Shown here in pieces: positions 1 to 9,750 of a stretch of 43,791 bases of DNA. The position numbers and the translations under genes are program-made. The stretch's first letter is position 1, and the number at the start of each line of letters is the position of its first letter. The DNA comes from Alphaproteobacteria bacterium. GTDB taxonomy: Bacteria; Pseudomonadota; Alphaproteobacteria; Puniceispirillales; Puniceispirillaceae. The DNA is taken from contig JAAXKA010000207.1 in the NCBI GenBank assembly GCA_012269555.1, forward strand, positions 3,374 through 47,164, written 5' to 3'. The notes beneath the pieces are model-generated. The model was not told where the DNA came from and did not search any database. It saw only the letters and a list, made by a program, of their open reading frames with translations.

Positions 1-333
1 CAGAGGCAAAGAATTTGTATTGCAAGGTCTCTTGCATCTGAACCAAAACTAATTATCTGTGATGAACCAACTTCAGCACTGGATGTGTCTGTGCAGGCAC
101 AAGTTTTAAATTTACTTAAAGATTTACAGAAACAATTCTCGTTAACTTACCTTTTTATTTCCCATGACCTTGCTGTTGTTTCAACAATGGCAAATAGAAT
201 TGGTGTTTTAAAACAGGGCATCCTCGTAGAAGAGGCTTCACCAAATAAGTTATTTGAAAAGCCAGAACATGATTATACTAAAATGCTTTTATCCGCTGCA
301 CCAGATATTAAAAATGTATCCAAAAAACCTTAA
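1..333 (+). CDS. Oligopeptide/dipeptide ABC transporter ATP-binding protein, C-terminal part (5' end outside window)
   Basis: The reading frame is open from base 1 and ends with TAA at 331-333, so 110 residues of the C-terminus are present. It begins with [11 protein letters not shown], the end of an ABC signature helix. Next is a Walker B strand [14 protein letters not shown] with its D-loop, then the switch histidine in FISHDL. The tail [16 protein letters not shown] is typical of the OppF/DppF family, in which the ATPase drives import of peptides or nickel. The Walker A half lies upstream of the window, so the apparent ATG at 85 is internal and not a real start. It is oriented away from the complete yej system at 3768-9442 and belongs to a different transporter. 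Family is sure; substrate is not. Confidence 0.93.
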   Translation, partial: QRQRICIARSLASEPKLIICDEPTSALDVSVQAQVLNLLKDLQKQFSLTYLFISHDLAVVSTMANRIGVLKQGILVEEASPNKLFEKPEHDYTKMLLSAAPDIKNVSKKP

Positions 334-408
334 TATTTTAGATTATTAATTCATTTAATTAAATTCTTATCAGAAAAGAAATTACGAAACATTCTTGATA
401 GCTTTGAT

Positions 409-434
409 GATTTAATTTAATTTGAAATTAAATC
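409..434. repeat. 10-bp perfect inverted repeat upstream of the Fur-family gene
   Basis: GATTTAATTT (409-418) and AAATTAAATC (425-434) are exact reverse complements with a 6-base centre. The repeat ends 23 bases before the GTG start of the Fur-family gene. It could be an operator, possibly for autoregulation, or a leader hairpin. It does not match the classical Fur box. In AT-rich DNA some chance palindromes are expected. Confidence 0.5.
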
Positions 435-457
435 TTATGTAAAGTTCAGGAAAAGTA

Positions 458-898
458 GTGGAAGCAGAGTTACTTAAAAAATGTACAGATGCAGGGATTA
501 GGATAACTGCGCAGCGTGCACTCATTATCGAGACGTTAATAGATTCTGATGATCATCCCGATGCCGACCGTGTATATCGCCGTGCAGTGGAACGAGATCA
601 ATCTATTTCCTTACCTACTGTTTATAGAACACTGAACCTTCTTGAAGATGCTGGTATAATTAAAAAAATAAATATGAATGATGGCAAAGCACGCTTTGAG
701 CCGGTGAGAAAAGACCACGATCACTTAATAGATGCTGATAATGGTCACATCCATGAATTTCAAAATCAGGAATTAAAAAAGATATTGGATTCTATAGCTA
801 AAGAGATGGGCTATGAAGTAATTGACCATCGAATTGAGATAGTTGGAAGAAAACGGGGTGAGTCTAACTGCGATTGCATACAGATTAAGGTATATTAA
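458..898 (+). CDS. fur: Fur/Mur-family metal-responsive transcriptional regulator
   Basis: This 146-residue protein has the Fur fold. The N-terminal winged helix has its recognition helix around residues 51-68 (SLPTVYRTLNLLEDAGII). The regulatory metal-site residues are present: His33, Glu81, and the His residues of DHDHLID at 87-93. The usual CxxC structural zinc motif after that stretch is replaced by DADNG, as in alphaproteobacterial Fur/Mur proteins, although a CDC pair occurs at 138-140. It acts as a cytoplasmic repressor sensing Fe(II) or Mn(II). Start is GTG at 458, supported by AGGA at 448-451 with 6-base spacing. Iron versus manganese specificity cannot be decided here. A 10-bp inverted repeat lies just upstream. 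Confidence 0.9.
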   Translation: MEAELLKKCTDAGIRITAQRALIIETLIDSDDHPDADRVYRRAVERDQSISLPTVYRTLNLLEDAGIIKKINMNDGKARFEPVRKDHDHLIDADNGHIHEFQNQELKKILDSIAKEMGYEVIDHRIEIVGRKRGESNCDCIQIKVY

Positions 899-995
899 GT
901 TTTCAATTTCACCTTAAGTTTTTAGTCAGAAAAAATTTAATTATATAATAAATGAAAAATACTAGTTAATCCAAAATCTAGTTATGCTTTTAAAC

Positions 996-2285
996 TCAAG
1001 CTGCATTAGATTGCATTTTGGACGTGTCTAATTTTTTAAATATTATTATTAAGAAAACTGCTAATAGACTTAACAAGCCTGCCACTACAAATGAAGGCAT
1101 ATAGGTAAGAATTGTGTCACGAGACCAACCAGCGCTAGATGCAGCTATTGCCGAACCCATTTGGTGAGCTGCGAATATCCAACCAAAAAGTACCGGACCA
1201 TTTATTGTGCCAAAATATTTGCTAGTAAGTTTAACTGTAGGAGGGACAGTAGCAATAAAATCTAGTCCAAAAAACATTGCCCATAAAAGAAGTGTAAAAA
1301 ACTCAAATCCGCTAAAAGGTAAATAAATTAATGATAACGCTCTGAGTCCGTAAAACCACATAAGCAATTTATAATTATCAAACCTATCAGAGAGCCATCC
1401 TGAACCTATAGTCCCAATAAAATTAAATATACCCATAATTGCAAGATAAGAAGAAGCAGCAACAATACCCACATTATTATCTGCACAAAACGGTATAAAA
1501 TGCTGACCAACAATACCTGTAGAAGACAAACCACATATAAAGAAAGTAGCTGATAATATCCAAAAAGCAGGTTGAGTAGTTGCGCTTTTCAGCACCTGGA
1601 AGCTAACTAGTACTGCATTTTGACTTGCTTTTTTAGGAGGTTTTTCGATAGTTAGACTGCCAAAAGGTGCAAGATTTAAGTCTGAAGGCCAATTTTTACC
1701 AAAAAATAGAAATAAGATAGAAGAAATCAAAGAGCCCATAATCGGGATCAATAGTGCAAATCGCCAATCTACTACCGTAGTAATCCAAGCCATTAATGGA
1801 ACAAACAGTAATTGTCCCGCGGCAAATGCAGCTGTTAGGAAGCCAACTACTAATCCGCGTCTTTTTACAAACCATCTAGAAGCAACTGTGGCGGTGAGGC
1901 CTAGACCAATTATACCAGAGGCTGCGCCTAGAAATACGCCGATCGTAATTAAAAAGTGCCACTTTTCAAAGGAAATAATTGACAATCCTAATCCAATTAT
2001 GTTCAGTCCAAGCGCCATTAGGACTACTGGTGTCACCCCTAAATTAAGTATCAAAGCCCCACTAAAAGGAGCAAGGCAGGCAAGCGTAAAAAACATAAGA
2101 CCAATTGCATTGGTTATATCTGAGATTTGCCAGTTATATTCTTCAGTGATTGGTAGAATTATGAGTTGAGGAGTGCTACTAACAGCTGATGCCATTATGG
2201 TCATCAAGAATACAAGGCCGGCCATTACCCAGCCATAATGAATTTTATGGCTCTTTAAGTAAGAATTGAGGTAATTTGAAAACAC
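996..2285 (-). CDS. MFS transporter, OxlT/monocarboxylate-type
   Basis: A 429-residue, very hydrophobic protein with the twelve-helix organisation of the major facilitator superfamily in two halves joined by a basic loop near residues 205-225. The N-terminus has the HYGWVMAG stretch typical of the oxalate:formate antiporter/monocarboxylate branch. A loop with SRWFVKRRG after helix 4, and SGWLSDRFDNY between helices 8 and 9, are MFS signature loops. It should carry a small organic anion across the inner membrane; the substrate is not predictable. Start is GTG at 2285 with GGGA upstream. It is followed on the same strand by a second MFS gene upstream at 2433-3674, about 150 bases away, so co-transcription is possible but not shown. 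Confidence 0.88.
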   Translation of the reverse strand: MFSNYLNSYLKSHKIHYGWVMAGLVFLMTIMASAVSSTPQLIILPITEEYNWQISDITNAIGLMFFTLACLAPFSGALILNLGVTPVVLMALGLNIIGLGLSIISFEKWHFLITIGVFLGAASGIIGLGLTATVASRWFVKRRGLVVGFLTAAFAAGQLLFVPLMAWITTVVDWRFALLIPIMGSLISSILFLFFGKNWPSDLNLAPFGSLTIEKPPKKASQNAVLVSFQVLKSATTQPAFWILSATFFICGLSSTGIVGQHFIPFCADNNVGIVAASSYLAIMGIFNFIGTIGSGWLSDRFDNYKLLMWFYGLRALSLIYLPFSGFEFFTLLLWAMFFGLDFIATVPPTVKLTSKYFGTINGPVLFGWIFAAHQMGSAIAASSAGWSRDTILTYMPSFVVAGLLSLLAVFLIIIFKKLDTSKMQSNAA

Positions 2286-2432
2286 GATTTAATCCCAGTA
2301 AATTAATAGTAAATGATAATATTAGTTTTTTAAGTTGAGATAAATCAAGTTAATTAAAAATCAAAAAATACTTATTTGCTCTCCACTATATTTTTTTTGA
2401 ATATTTAATAATTGCGAAAACTTAGAAATTCA

Positions 2433-3674
2433 CTAGTTACGTGTATTGTCTTTTGGGGGTAATAAAAGATATCCTGCAGCGATTAGCACTAAAACAACGG
2501 ACATTCCAACTCTATCATATCCACTCAACATCACTAACCAGCCGTATAGCAATGGTCCGATAAAGCTCGTAAGCTTTCCGGAGACCATGTAAAGCCCAAA
2601 TAACCCTCCTTTATAAATGTCTGAAGCCTCAAGACTAATATAAGTTCTTGAAGCAGATTGTATTGGGCCAACAAATAAACCTAGGCCAATCCCAACAAAC
2701 CAGAAAAGTAATTTATAAGGTGTAATTATAGCTATTAATCCACATAGAAATAAGCCTATCAGACCTATCTTTATTGTTTTTAAAGGTCCTATAGAGTCAT
2801 CTATATATCCACCGATCATTGCCCCAAAACCCGCTGAAATATTAAGGCATATGGCAAATAAAATGATTTCCAGCTGGCTAAAATTAAATACTTTTGCAGC
2901 ATAAATTCCGCCAAAAGCAAAAAGCGTTACTAAACCATCATTGTAAGCCATGCGTGCAAAAAGAAACCTAGTCATATAGCGAATTTTTGCTGCTTCAACG
3001 AGACTTAGTCGTAAACTAGAAAATATTGAATATCGTCGTTCTTGTTTACTGAATGATGGCAAATAAATCATAATTGGTAGAGAAAAAATAATCGCCCAGC
3101 CCGCAGCAAATAACATGGTAGCGCGAATATGCTCTGAGTCTGATTTATCAAGGGAAAATGCTGGGCTCTCTGGTAAAATGAAGAACGCAAGAACAATAGT
3201 TAAGGCAATAACTGCTCCTATATATCCACCCCCCCAAGCAATACCAGATAGAGTGCCGATATTTTCTTTTTTTGTTATTTTACCCAGCATTGCATTGTAG
3301 AAAATAAAACTACTTTCTAGAAAAAATATTGAGATTGCAGAAAAAATGATAGCATAGGTAATAAAAGCCGTATCTGGTCGTGCGAACCATAATAGTCCAG
3401 TTGCTATTGAACCAATGCAAATAAAAAAAACAATTAATTCCTTAAATTTTCCTGAACTATCTGCGTAACTTCCTAAGAAAGGGGCGACTATTGCTACTAA
3501 TATCGCTGTGATACCAGTCATATAGGCCCAAACCACTGATCCCCCTTCTGGCATAATTACCGTTGTAAAATATACAGAAAAAATAAATGTAGCATGAAGG
3601 GTTGGAACAGGAGACGATGCCCAGTCATATAACGCCCAACCTATTTGTGATTTTTTAGAGATAAAAATATTCAT
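2433..3674 (-). CDS. MFS transporter, UMF1/Atg22-like family
   Basis: A 413-residue multi-spanning membrane protein. The opening QIGWALYDWASSPVPTL and the following FIFSVYF match the UMF1 (Atg22-like) branch of the major facilitator superfamily, which begins with an ALYDWA motif. Further support is GSYADSSGKFKE after helix 2-3 and GGYIDDSIGPLKT between the two six-helix halves. Eukaryotic Atg22 exports amino acids from the vacuole; bacterial members are uncharacterised, so the substrate is open. It lies on the minus strand between the yej operon and another MFS gene, with no overlap to either. ATG start at 3674. Confidence 0.88.
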   Translation of the reverse strand: MNIFISKKSQIGWALYDWASSPVPTLHATFIFSVYFTTVIMPEGGSVVWAYMTGITAILVAIVAPFLGSYADSSGKFKELIVFFICIGSIATGLLWFARPDTAFITYAIIFSAISIFFLESSFIFYNAMLGKITKKENIGTLSGIAWGGGYIGAVIALTIVLAFFILPESPAFSLDKSDSEHIRATMLFAAGWAIIFSLPIMIYLPSFSKQERRYSIFSSLRLSLVEAAKIRYMTRFLFARMAYNDGLVTLFAFGGIYAAKVFNFSQLEIILFAICLNISAGFGAMIGGYIDDSIGPLKTIKIGLIGLFLCGLIAIITPYKLLFWFVGIGLGLFVGPIQSASRTYISLEASDIYKGGLFGLYMVSGKLTSFIGPLLYGWLVMLSGYDRVGMSVVLVLIAAGYLLLPPKDNTRN

Positions 3675-3767
3675 GTTTAAATCTTAATTCATCAGTTATT
3701 TCATAAAAAGAACTTAATATAATAATTGAAATTACTAAAATTTAGAAAATGAGCTGATTTATAATGC

Positions 3768-5357
3768 TTACTTTCTATTTGCAGCACTGATGAGATCTTG
3801 TGTGTAGGCGTCATTCGGATTTTTCAATATTTCCTGAGTAGTGCCTCTTTCAACTATCTTTCCATCTTTCATTACCATCATTGAGTGGCAAGTCATACCT
3901 ATTAAAGATATATCGTGGCTAATAAAGATATAACTTAAAGAATGTCGTTTTTGAAGTTTAAGAAGCAATTCAACAACCTGTTTCTGAATAGTTACATCTA
4001 GGGCAGAAGTGGGCTCATCAAAGATGATGATTTCTGGTTTCAAAATAAGGGCTCGCGCAATTGCAACCCGCTGTCGTTGCCCCCCAGAAAATTCGTGTGG
4101 GTAACGTAATTGAGTTTCCGATTCCAAACCTACCTCTTTTAACACTTCATCTATTTGTTTTTGGAGTGCTAAATTATTTTTATGTCCATGAGCTTTTGGC
4201 CCTTCGGCAATTATTTCTCTAATAGTTAACCTTGGTGATAATGAGCCATAAGGATCTTGAAACACAATTTGCACTTTTCGGCGATATGGTTTTAGCAACG
4301 ACGAACTTTTATGTTTGATCTTAGAGCCTGCAAAGTAAACCGATCCCTCATGGGGTATAAGCTTTGTTAAAGCTCTTGCTAATGTTGATTTTCCAGAGCC
4401 ACTTTCTCCAACTATTCCAAGACTTTCTCCAGAATAGAGCTTAAAACTTGTATCTATTACTGCATGAACAAAGTCTGAAGTTCGACGAAGTAAACCCGTT
4501 CGAATTGGAAACTTAACATTAATATTCTTTGTCTCTAAAATAACTGCAGTTGATTTCTTCCTCCAATTTTTCTCCATATTTACTTTTGAATTAACTAATG
4601 AGCGCGTATATTCAGAAGAAGGATAGTCAAAAATTTGCTGTTTCAAACCCTCTTCTATAACTTGGCCATTTTTCATAACAATAACACGATTAGCAATTTG
4701 TCTAACTAATCCTAAATCATGTGAAATGAATAGCATTGCCATACCAGTTTCCTGCTGAAGGTCTAGAAGTAAGTCAATAATTTGAGCTTCAATCGTAACA
4801 TCCAAAGCAGTTGTCGGTTCGTCTGCAATAAGTAATTTAGGTCCATTTGCAAGAGCCATCGCAATCATTACTCGCTGTCTTTGTCCTCCTGATAATTCGT
4901 GGGGAAAACTTGATAACCGTTTTTCCGCATTCAAAATTCCAACCCTATCGAGAAGCTTAAGAACACGTTTTCTTAGATGAAGGCCATCAAGTTTCTGGTG
5001 AAGTCGAAGCACTTCTCCTATTTGTTTTTCAATAGTATGCAGCGGATTTAATGATGTCATAGGCTCTTGAAAAATTATGCCTGCTTCTCTTCCTCTAATA
5101 TTTGAAATATTTTTTTGGTTATAATTTAAGTTGTCTTGGCAATGCCAATTAATTGAGCCAGAAATAACAGCATTATCAGAAAGAAGACCCAGGCAGGCAA
5201 GCGCAGATACTGATTTTCCTGAACCACTCTCGCCAACAATTGCCAATGTCTCTCCTTCTTTAATACTGAATGTCAATTTACGAACCGCGATGGTATCTAC
5301 ACCATTTTTCCTGAATGCAATATTAAGATTGTCAACGGATACTAATGTTGATGTCAT
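3768..5357 (-). CDS. yejF: Peptide ABC transporter ATPase YejF (fused double ATP-binding domain)
   Basis: 529 residues holding two complete ABC ATPase domains in one chain, the hallmark of YejF. Domain 1 has Walker A GESGSGKS at 42-49, signature LSGGQRQRVMIA and Walker B LLIADEPTTALDVT. Domain 2 repeats this with GESGSGKST near residue 315, FSGGQRQRVAIA and [14 protein letters not shown]. Both have the switch-His motif FISHD. The protein powers the YejABEF importer, known in enterobacteria for peptide and microcin C uptake. Its ATG overlaps the stop of yejE by four bases (5354-5357), so translation is probably coupled. It is the last gene of the operon and no clear terminator follows. Confidence 0.96.
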   Translation of the reverse strand: MTSTLVSVDNLNIAFRKNGVDTIAVRKLTFSIKEGETLAIVGESGSGKSVSALACLGLLSDNAVISGSINWHCQDNLNYNQKNISNIRGREAGIIFQEPMTSLNPLHTIEKQIGEVLRLHQKLDGLHLRKRVLKLLDRVGILNAEKRLSSFPHELSGGQRQRVMIAMALANGPKLLIADEPTTALDVTIEAQIIDLLLDLQQETGMAMLFISHDLGLVRQIANRVIVMKNGQVIEEGLKQQIFDYPSSEYTRSLVNSKVNMEKNWRKKSTAVILETKNINVKFPIRTGLLRRTSDFVHAVIDTSFKLYSGESLGIVGESGSGKSTLARALTKLIPHEGSVYFAGSKIKHKSSSLLKPYRRKVQIVFQDPYGSLSPRLTIREIIAEGPKAHGHKNNLALQKQIDEVLKEVGLESETQLRYPHEFSGGQRQRVAIARALILKPEIIIFDEPTSALDVTIQKQVVELLLKLQKRHSLSYIFISHDISLIGMTCHSMMVMKDGKIVERGTTQEILKNPNDAYTQDLISAANRK

Positions 5358-6475
5358 GAAAATGTCTTTCTAGGGTCAAACGCATCACGGATGCCTTCAA
5401 ATATGAAAACAAGCATCATCAACATTAAGGCAAAAACAGCAAACGCAGTAATACCAAGCCATGGTGCTTGAAGATTTTGTTTGGCTTGAAGGGTAAGTTC
5501 ACCAAGAGATGGTGCAGAAGATGGCAGTCCAAAGCCAAGAAAGTCTAGTGCGGCAAGCGAGCCAATTGCACCTGTCACGATAAAAGGAAGCATGGTTAAA
5601 GTAGCAACCATTGCATTTGGAAGGACGTGACGAAACATAATTTTTATTGGAGACACACCCAGAGCTTTTGCTGCTTGAACATATTCAAAATTTCTAGCTC
5701 TTAAAAATTCTGCACGTACGACTCCTACAAGTGCTGTCCAGCTAAATAAAGTCATTAGAAAAACGAGTAACCAAAAATCCATTCGAAAAATAGCAGCAAC
5801 TATTATGATTACATATAAAGAGGGTGTTGCTCCCCAAATCTCAATTAGTCTTTGCGTAAAAAGGTCAATTCTACCCCCAAAATAACCTTGAACAGCACCC
5901 ATTAATATACCGATTACAGATGACAAAATAGAGACAATTATTGCAAATAAAACGGAAAGCCTAAAACCATAGATAACACGGGTAAGTACATCTCTTGCTG
6001 TGTCATCTGTACCCAATAGATGTTTGTTATCAGGAGGAGAGGGGGCTGGCACATCAAGTGTGTCCACTGTGGTATAATGATAGGGAATAAGTGGCCAGAT
6101 AACGAAGCCTTTTTCGATTTTGCTATTTTTTATCATTCCATCTTTTGCATCAGTAATTAAAATTTCTGGCGTATCCCAGCATTCCTTCAAACCACCTGTA
6201 ACAATTAGACATTCGATTTCTTTGTCTGAATAAATTGCCTCTGTTTTAAGATCACCGCCGAATGTTTCTTCAGAATAGAAAGAAAATATAGGTATATAAA
6301 GAGTGCCCTGATATTTGACTAAAAGCGGTTTATCATTAGCAATAAGTTCAGCGAATAATGATAAAATAAAAAAAAATGAAAATAAGATGAGTGACCAAAA
6401 GGCACGTTTGTTTTGTTTAAAGTTTTTCCAACGTAGATTATTGATGTTCTGATTTCTAGATTTTTCGATTTTCAC
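5354..6475 (-). CDS. yejE: Peptide ABC transporter permease YejE
   Basis: 373-residue inner-membrane permease. One N-terminal membrane segment (about residues 28-48) is followed by a long periplasmic stretch containing IWPLIPYHY and [15 protein letters not shown], then the five-helix binding-protein-dependent transport domain. The EAA loop that contacts the ATPase is visible as [29 protein letters not shown] sequence in the second half. The large insertion before the LLGTDD motif is typical of YejE rather than of OppC or DppC. Four-base overlaps on both sides (with yejB at 6472-6475 and yejF at 5354-5357) place it firmly inside the yejABEF operon. Confidence 0.96.
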   Translation of the reverse strand: MKIEKSRNQNINNLRWKNFKQNKRAFWSLILFSFFFILSLFAELIANDKPLLVKYQGTLYIPIFSFYSEETFGGDLKTEAIYSDKEIECLIVTGGLKECWDTPEILITDAKDGMIKNSKIEKGFVIWPLIPYHYTTVDTLDVPAPSPPDNKHLLGTDDTARDVLTRVIYGFRLSVLFAIIVSILSSVIGILMGAVQGYFGGRIDLFTQRLIEIWGATPSLYVIIIVAAIFRMDFWLLVFLMTLFSWTALVGVVRAEFLRARNFEYVQAAKALGVSPIKIMFRHVLPNAMVATLTMLPFIVTGAIGSLAALDFLGFGLPSSAPSLGELTLQAKQNLQAPWLGITAFAVFALMLMMLVFIFEGIRDAFDPRKTFS

Positions 6476-7551
6476 GAAAGCCTCTTTTCAAAGTCAATTC
6501 TTGGGTCAATCCAGATATACATTAAATCAGATAATAACCCGATAACTAAGCCAACTAGACTAAAAATATATAAAGTCCCAAATACGACAGGATAGTCTCT
6601 TGCAATTGCAGCTTCAAATCCCATTCTTCCTAATCCGTCAAGGGAAAATATTGTTTCAATAATCAGTGAGCTACCAAAAAATACAGAGATAAAAACCGCA
6701 GGAAACCCTGCAATTACGATCAGCATAGCATTTCTAAAAACATGTTTATACAATACAGCTTTTTCAGATAATCCTTTTGCTCGGGCAGTCATAACATATT
6801 GCTTACGAATTTCATCTAAAAATGAGTTCTTTGTGAGTAGTGTTAGGGTAGCAAAAGCAGAAATTGTAGAGGCAAGCACTGGAAGTGATATGTGCCAAAA
6901 ATAATCAAGTATTTTCTGCCATAGTGTAAAATCTGCGAAGTCTGGAGAGGTCAAGCCTCGGAGAGGAAATATCTTAAAATAAGAACCACCTGCAAATAAA
7001 ACCAATAACAATATCGCAAATAAAAATCCTGGAATGGCATAACCAACAATTATGAGGCTTGAAGTCCAACTGTCAAAGGCAGTACCATCTCTTACGGCTT
7101 TCCTGATTCCCAACGGAATTGAAATGATATATGCAAGTAATGTTGTCCACAAGCCTAGAGAGAGTGAAACAGGCATTTTTTCAATGATAAGTTCTGTCAC
7201 ACTTATCGAACGAAAATAGCTCTCTCCAAAATCAAATCTTACATAGCTCCATAGCATAGATAAAAAACGTTCTAATGGGGGTTTATCAAATCCAAACCGA
7301 ACCTCAAGTTCTTTAATAAAGTCTTCAGGTAACCCTTTACTACCAAGATAGCTCTCTGCTTTGCTAACATCCCTTATTTCTCCTGCACCACCAGCAATAT
7401 TCTCAAAAACACTTGCATCACTCTCCAATCCTGCAATAATTTGTTCAATTGGACCTCCTGGTACAAATTGTACAAGCATAAAGTTAACCAACATTATGCC
7501 GAACAATGTAGGAATTATAAGAAAAAGTCGTCTTAGAATGTAAGAGGTCAT
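6472..7551 (-). CDS. yejB: Peptide ABC transporter permease YejB
   Basis: 359 residues, beginning [21 protein letters not shown], the usual first helix of DppB/YejB permeases. An extended periplasmic region with [26 protein letters not shown] follows, which is longer than in DppB and typical of YejB. The C-terminal transport domain has the EAA loop with [21 protein letters not shown]. It forms the membrane channel together with YejE. It starts 20 bases after the yejA stop and overlaps yejE by four bases. Length and gene order (A-B-E-F) match the enterobacterial operon. Confidence 0.96.
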   Translation of the reverse strand: MTSYILRRLFLIIPTLFGIMLVNFMLVQFVPGGPIEQIIAGLESDASVFENIAGGAGEIRDVSKAESYLGSKGLPEDFIKELEVRFGFDKPPLERFLSMLWSYVRFDFGESYFRSISVTELIIEKMPVSLSLGLWTTLLAYIISIPLGIRKAVRDGTAFDSWTSSLIIVGYAIPGFLFAILLLVLFAGGSYFKIFPLRGLTSPDFADFTLWQKILDYFWHISLPVLASTISAFATLTLLTKNSFLDEIRKQYVMTARAKGLSEKAVLYKHVFRNAMLIVIAGFPAVFISVFFGSSLIIETIFSLDGLGRMGFEAAIARDYPVVFGTLYIFSLVGLVIGLLSDLMYIWIDPRIDFEKRLS

Positions 7552-7570
7552 TTAGGATTTCTCTACAGCT

Positions 7571-9442
7571 CTAAAAAGCACCTTTAGCCTTAAGATCATT
7601 ATAAGCAGCTTCATCAAACCACCAAAAATCTAGTGTGCCCAGATCATAAGGAGGCAGCTTTTCTGGATATCTATACATATCATAATAAGCAATAGTGTGG
7701 TTTTTCTTGAACCACTGTGGTATCCAGAAAATTTCTGCTCTGAGAAGTCTGTCTAATGCCCGTGTTGCATCATTTAACGTTTCACGATCAGTTGCCGCTA
7801 AAATATCTTCTATTAGCTGGTCTGCACCTGGACTACTATAACCACTCAAATTAAATATGGAGTAATTTGCTGATTCCGAACCAAAATACTGTTTTAGAGA
7901 GGAACCTGAAGTTAAGGAGGTTCTAAAATTACCGACCAACATGTCAAAATCGAAATTTCTCTCTCGCTCAGTCATTTGTGCATTATCAACTCGAGTATGG
8001 ATAGCATCAATGCCAAGCTGTTGAAGATTTTCTATGAAAGGGTTGATTACCCTATCAAATGCCTGAGAGTCATTTAATATTTCTAATTTGAGTTTTTGCC
8101 CCAAGTCATTGCGCCGTATTCCATCATCTCCTACTTTCCATCCCGCTTCATCGAGCAACTTTGAGGCTAATCGTAGGTTTTTTCGGTCAAGTTGACGTTC
8201 TGAGGATTGTGGCGCCAATTTGGCTTCCTGACTAAAAACAGCCTCTGGAAGGTTTTCTTTCTTTGGATTTAAGAAAACTAATTCTCCATCACTTGGAAGT
8301 CCGGCCGCTTTAAGATAGCTATTTTCCCAAAAAGAGTGAATGCGTTCATATATTCCATAAAATAACGTCTTATTTGACCATTCAAAATTGAACATAAGAC
8401 CAATTGCCTCACGCACTCGAATGTCACCAAATTGTTCTTTTCTAAGGTTAAATATGAAAGATTGTCCTGAGGCTAATGTTCCATCTGGGGGCGTATCTTT
8501 TTTTACCCAACCTTGTTCAACTGAGGGAAAATCGTATGCTGTGGCCCATATTTTAGAAGACGCTTCATTTCTAAAAGTATAAGAACCAGATTTAAATCCT
8601 TCAAAGGCACTATTATAATCAGCAAAATATTCTATCCTTATTTTATCAAAATTATGTCGTCCTTTATTAATTGGTAAATGATGCCCCCAATAATCAGGGT
8701 TTCGCCGATAAATAATTTGTTGTCCTACGTCAATTGATTCCAGAACGTACGGTCCTGAGCCTATTGCAGGAGTAAGAGAAGATGCCTCAAAATCTGCTCC
8801 GGATTCCAAATAGTATTTTTTTGAAAATATTGGTAATCCTCCTACCATCTGTGGTAAGTCACGCGTTGGAATATTATCTTTAAATACAAATTTAACACGA
8901 TGTGCGCTCAAAGCTTCAGCACTTTCAACTTCTTTTTCAATTACGGCTCTAAAAGAGGGAAGCCCTTTGTCTCGAAGCATTTCATAAGAGAACACAACAT
9001 CCTCTGCAGTTAAAGGATGACCATCGGAAAATGTAGCTTCCGGACGAAGGTTGAAAATAACTTCACTTCTATCTTTCGGGTACTCCATTGATGAGGCAAT
9101 CAAACCGTAGGAAGAGTCTGGTTCGTCTGCTGTGCCCTCTAATAAAGTTTCAAAAAATATTGATGATAATCTACCAGCTCTTCCCTTAGTGCTATACGGA
9201 TGCATCGAGTCAAATGAACCAAAACCCCAAATGGAAATCTCACCTCCTTTAGGTGCATTGGGATTTACATAGTCTAGATAAGGAAAATCAATATCATATT
9301 TTAGCTCACCAAATGTCGAAATTCCATGAGAGCGTATTATCTCTGAATAAGCTTTGCTTTGGATCAGACAAGTATAAATTAAAAATATAATTACAAAACT
9401 GAATAAAAAGCGAAAGAAAGTATTAAAACCAAAATTATACAT
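7571..9442 (-). CDS. yejA: Periplasmic peptide-binding protein YejA (SBP family 5)
   Basis: 623 residues with an N-terminal signal sequence (hydrophobic core about residues 12-28, probable cleavage near residue 33 before SEIIRSHG). The mature part starts with the conserved YejA region around HGISTFGELKYDIDFPYLDYVNPNAPKGG. It continues as an SBP_bac_5 fold with TFSDGHPLTAEDVVFSYE and GSGPYVLES, both typical of family 5 oligopeptide-binding proteins. It captures the peptide in the periplasm and delivers it to YejB/YejE. It is the first gene of the minus-strand operon; AGGAG lies 8 bases before its ATG. C-terminal YDLGTLDFWWFDE also fits YejA. Confidence 0.95.
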   Translation of the reverse strand: MYNFGFNTFFRFLFSFVIIFLIYTCLIQSKAYSEIIRSHGISTFGELKYDIDFPYLDYVNPNAPKGGEISIWGFGSFDSMHPYSTKGRAGRLSSIFFETLLEGTADEPDSSYGLIASSMEYPKDRSEVIFNLRPEATFSDGHPLTAEDVVFSYEMLRDKGLPSFRAVIEKEVESAEALSAHRVKFVFKDNIPTRDLPQMVGGLPIFSKKYYLESGADFEASSLTPAIGSGPYVLESIDVGQQIIYRRNPDYWGHHLPINKGRHNFDKIRIEYFADYNSAFEGFKSGSYTFRNEASSKIWATAYDFPSVEQGWVKKDTPPDGTLASGQSFIFNLRKEQFGDIRVREAIGLMFNFEWSNKTLFYGIYERIHSFWENSYLKAAGLPSDGELVFLNPKKENLPEAVFSQEAKLAPQSSERQLDRKNLRLASKLLDEAGWKVGDDGIRRNDLGQKLKLEILNDSQAFDRVINPFIENLQQLGIDAIHTRVDNAQMTERERNFDFDMLVGNFRTSLTSGSSLKQYFGSESANYSIFNLSGYSSPGADQLIEDILAATDRETLNDATRALDRLLRAEIFWIPQWFKKNHTIAYYDMYRYPEKLPPYDLGTLDFWWFDEAAYNDLKAKGAF

Positions 9443-9612
9443 AGTTAACGCTCCTAAAAGGCATAAATATCAATAAGTGTACTATAAATTAGAATAAAAA
9501 AATAAATTAAAACACCGTTGGTAAGGAGTTTCAAGTTTCAAAAATGACTGTGTTTTTATAACTATCTAACATTAAAAATTAAATCATGAAATTATGAAAT
9601 TTTTACGTACTC

Positions 9613-9639
9613 TTGAACTTATCAGATTGATAAATTCAA
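9613..9639. repeat. Imperfect palindrome, 12-bp arms, upstream of the DmdA-like gene
   Basis: Left arm TTGAACTTATCA (9613-9624) and right arm TGATAAATTCAA (9628-9639) pair at 11 of 12 positions around a 3-base centre. Symmetry and position in a divergent promoter region suggest an operator for a dimeric regulator; a transcript hairpin is the alternative. Confidence 0.5.
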
Positions 9640-9732
9640 CATAGGTGTGAAATTCACAAAATTTAAGCCCAACAAAAAGATAGATATGATTTTGCTGAGT
9701 TACCGTCGGTGGGGAGTAGAATTTTGTCGCTT

Positions 9733-9750
9733 AAGAGCAATTTTGCTCTT
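9733..9750. repeat. 8-bp perfect inverted repeat in the DmdA-like leader
   Basis: AAGAGCAA (9733-9740) and TTGCTCTT (9743-9750) are exact reverse complements around TT, ending 50 bases before the chosen ATG at 9801. It may be an operator or an RNA hairpin in the leader. No T-run follows directly, so it is not a standard terminator. Confidence 0.5.

Noticed and set aside
85..333. A separate 82-residue gene starting at ATG 85
   Set aside because: The frame is open from base 1 with the end of an ABC signature motif and Walker B before position 85, so the ATG is internal to a truncated ATPase gene.
961..982. Terminator between the Fur-family gene and the first MFS gene
   Set aside because: ACTAG/CTAGT forms only a 5-bp stem with a 12-base loop and a short T-run; too weak to call.
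1888..2169. Small ORFs opposite long genes, such as the one antisense to the first MFS gene, and similar ones opposite yejF, the SBP and the S15 hydrolase
   Set aside because: They lie in other frames of well-supported genes, lack ribosome binding sites and have no recognisable protein features.
9690..9750. Known riboswitch (glycine, SAM) in the DmdA-like leader
   Set aside because: The GC-richer patch looks structured, but I could not match any conserved core of those riboswitches.
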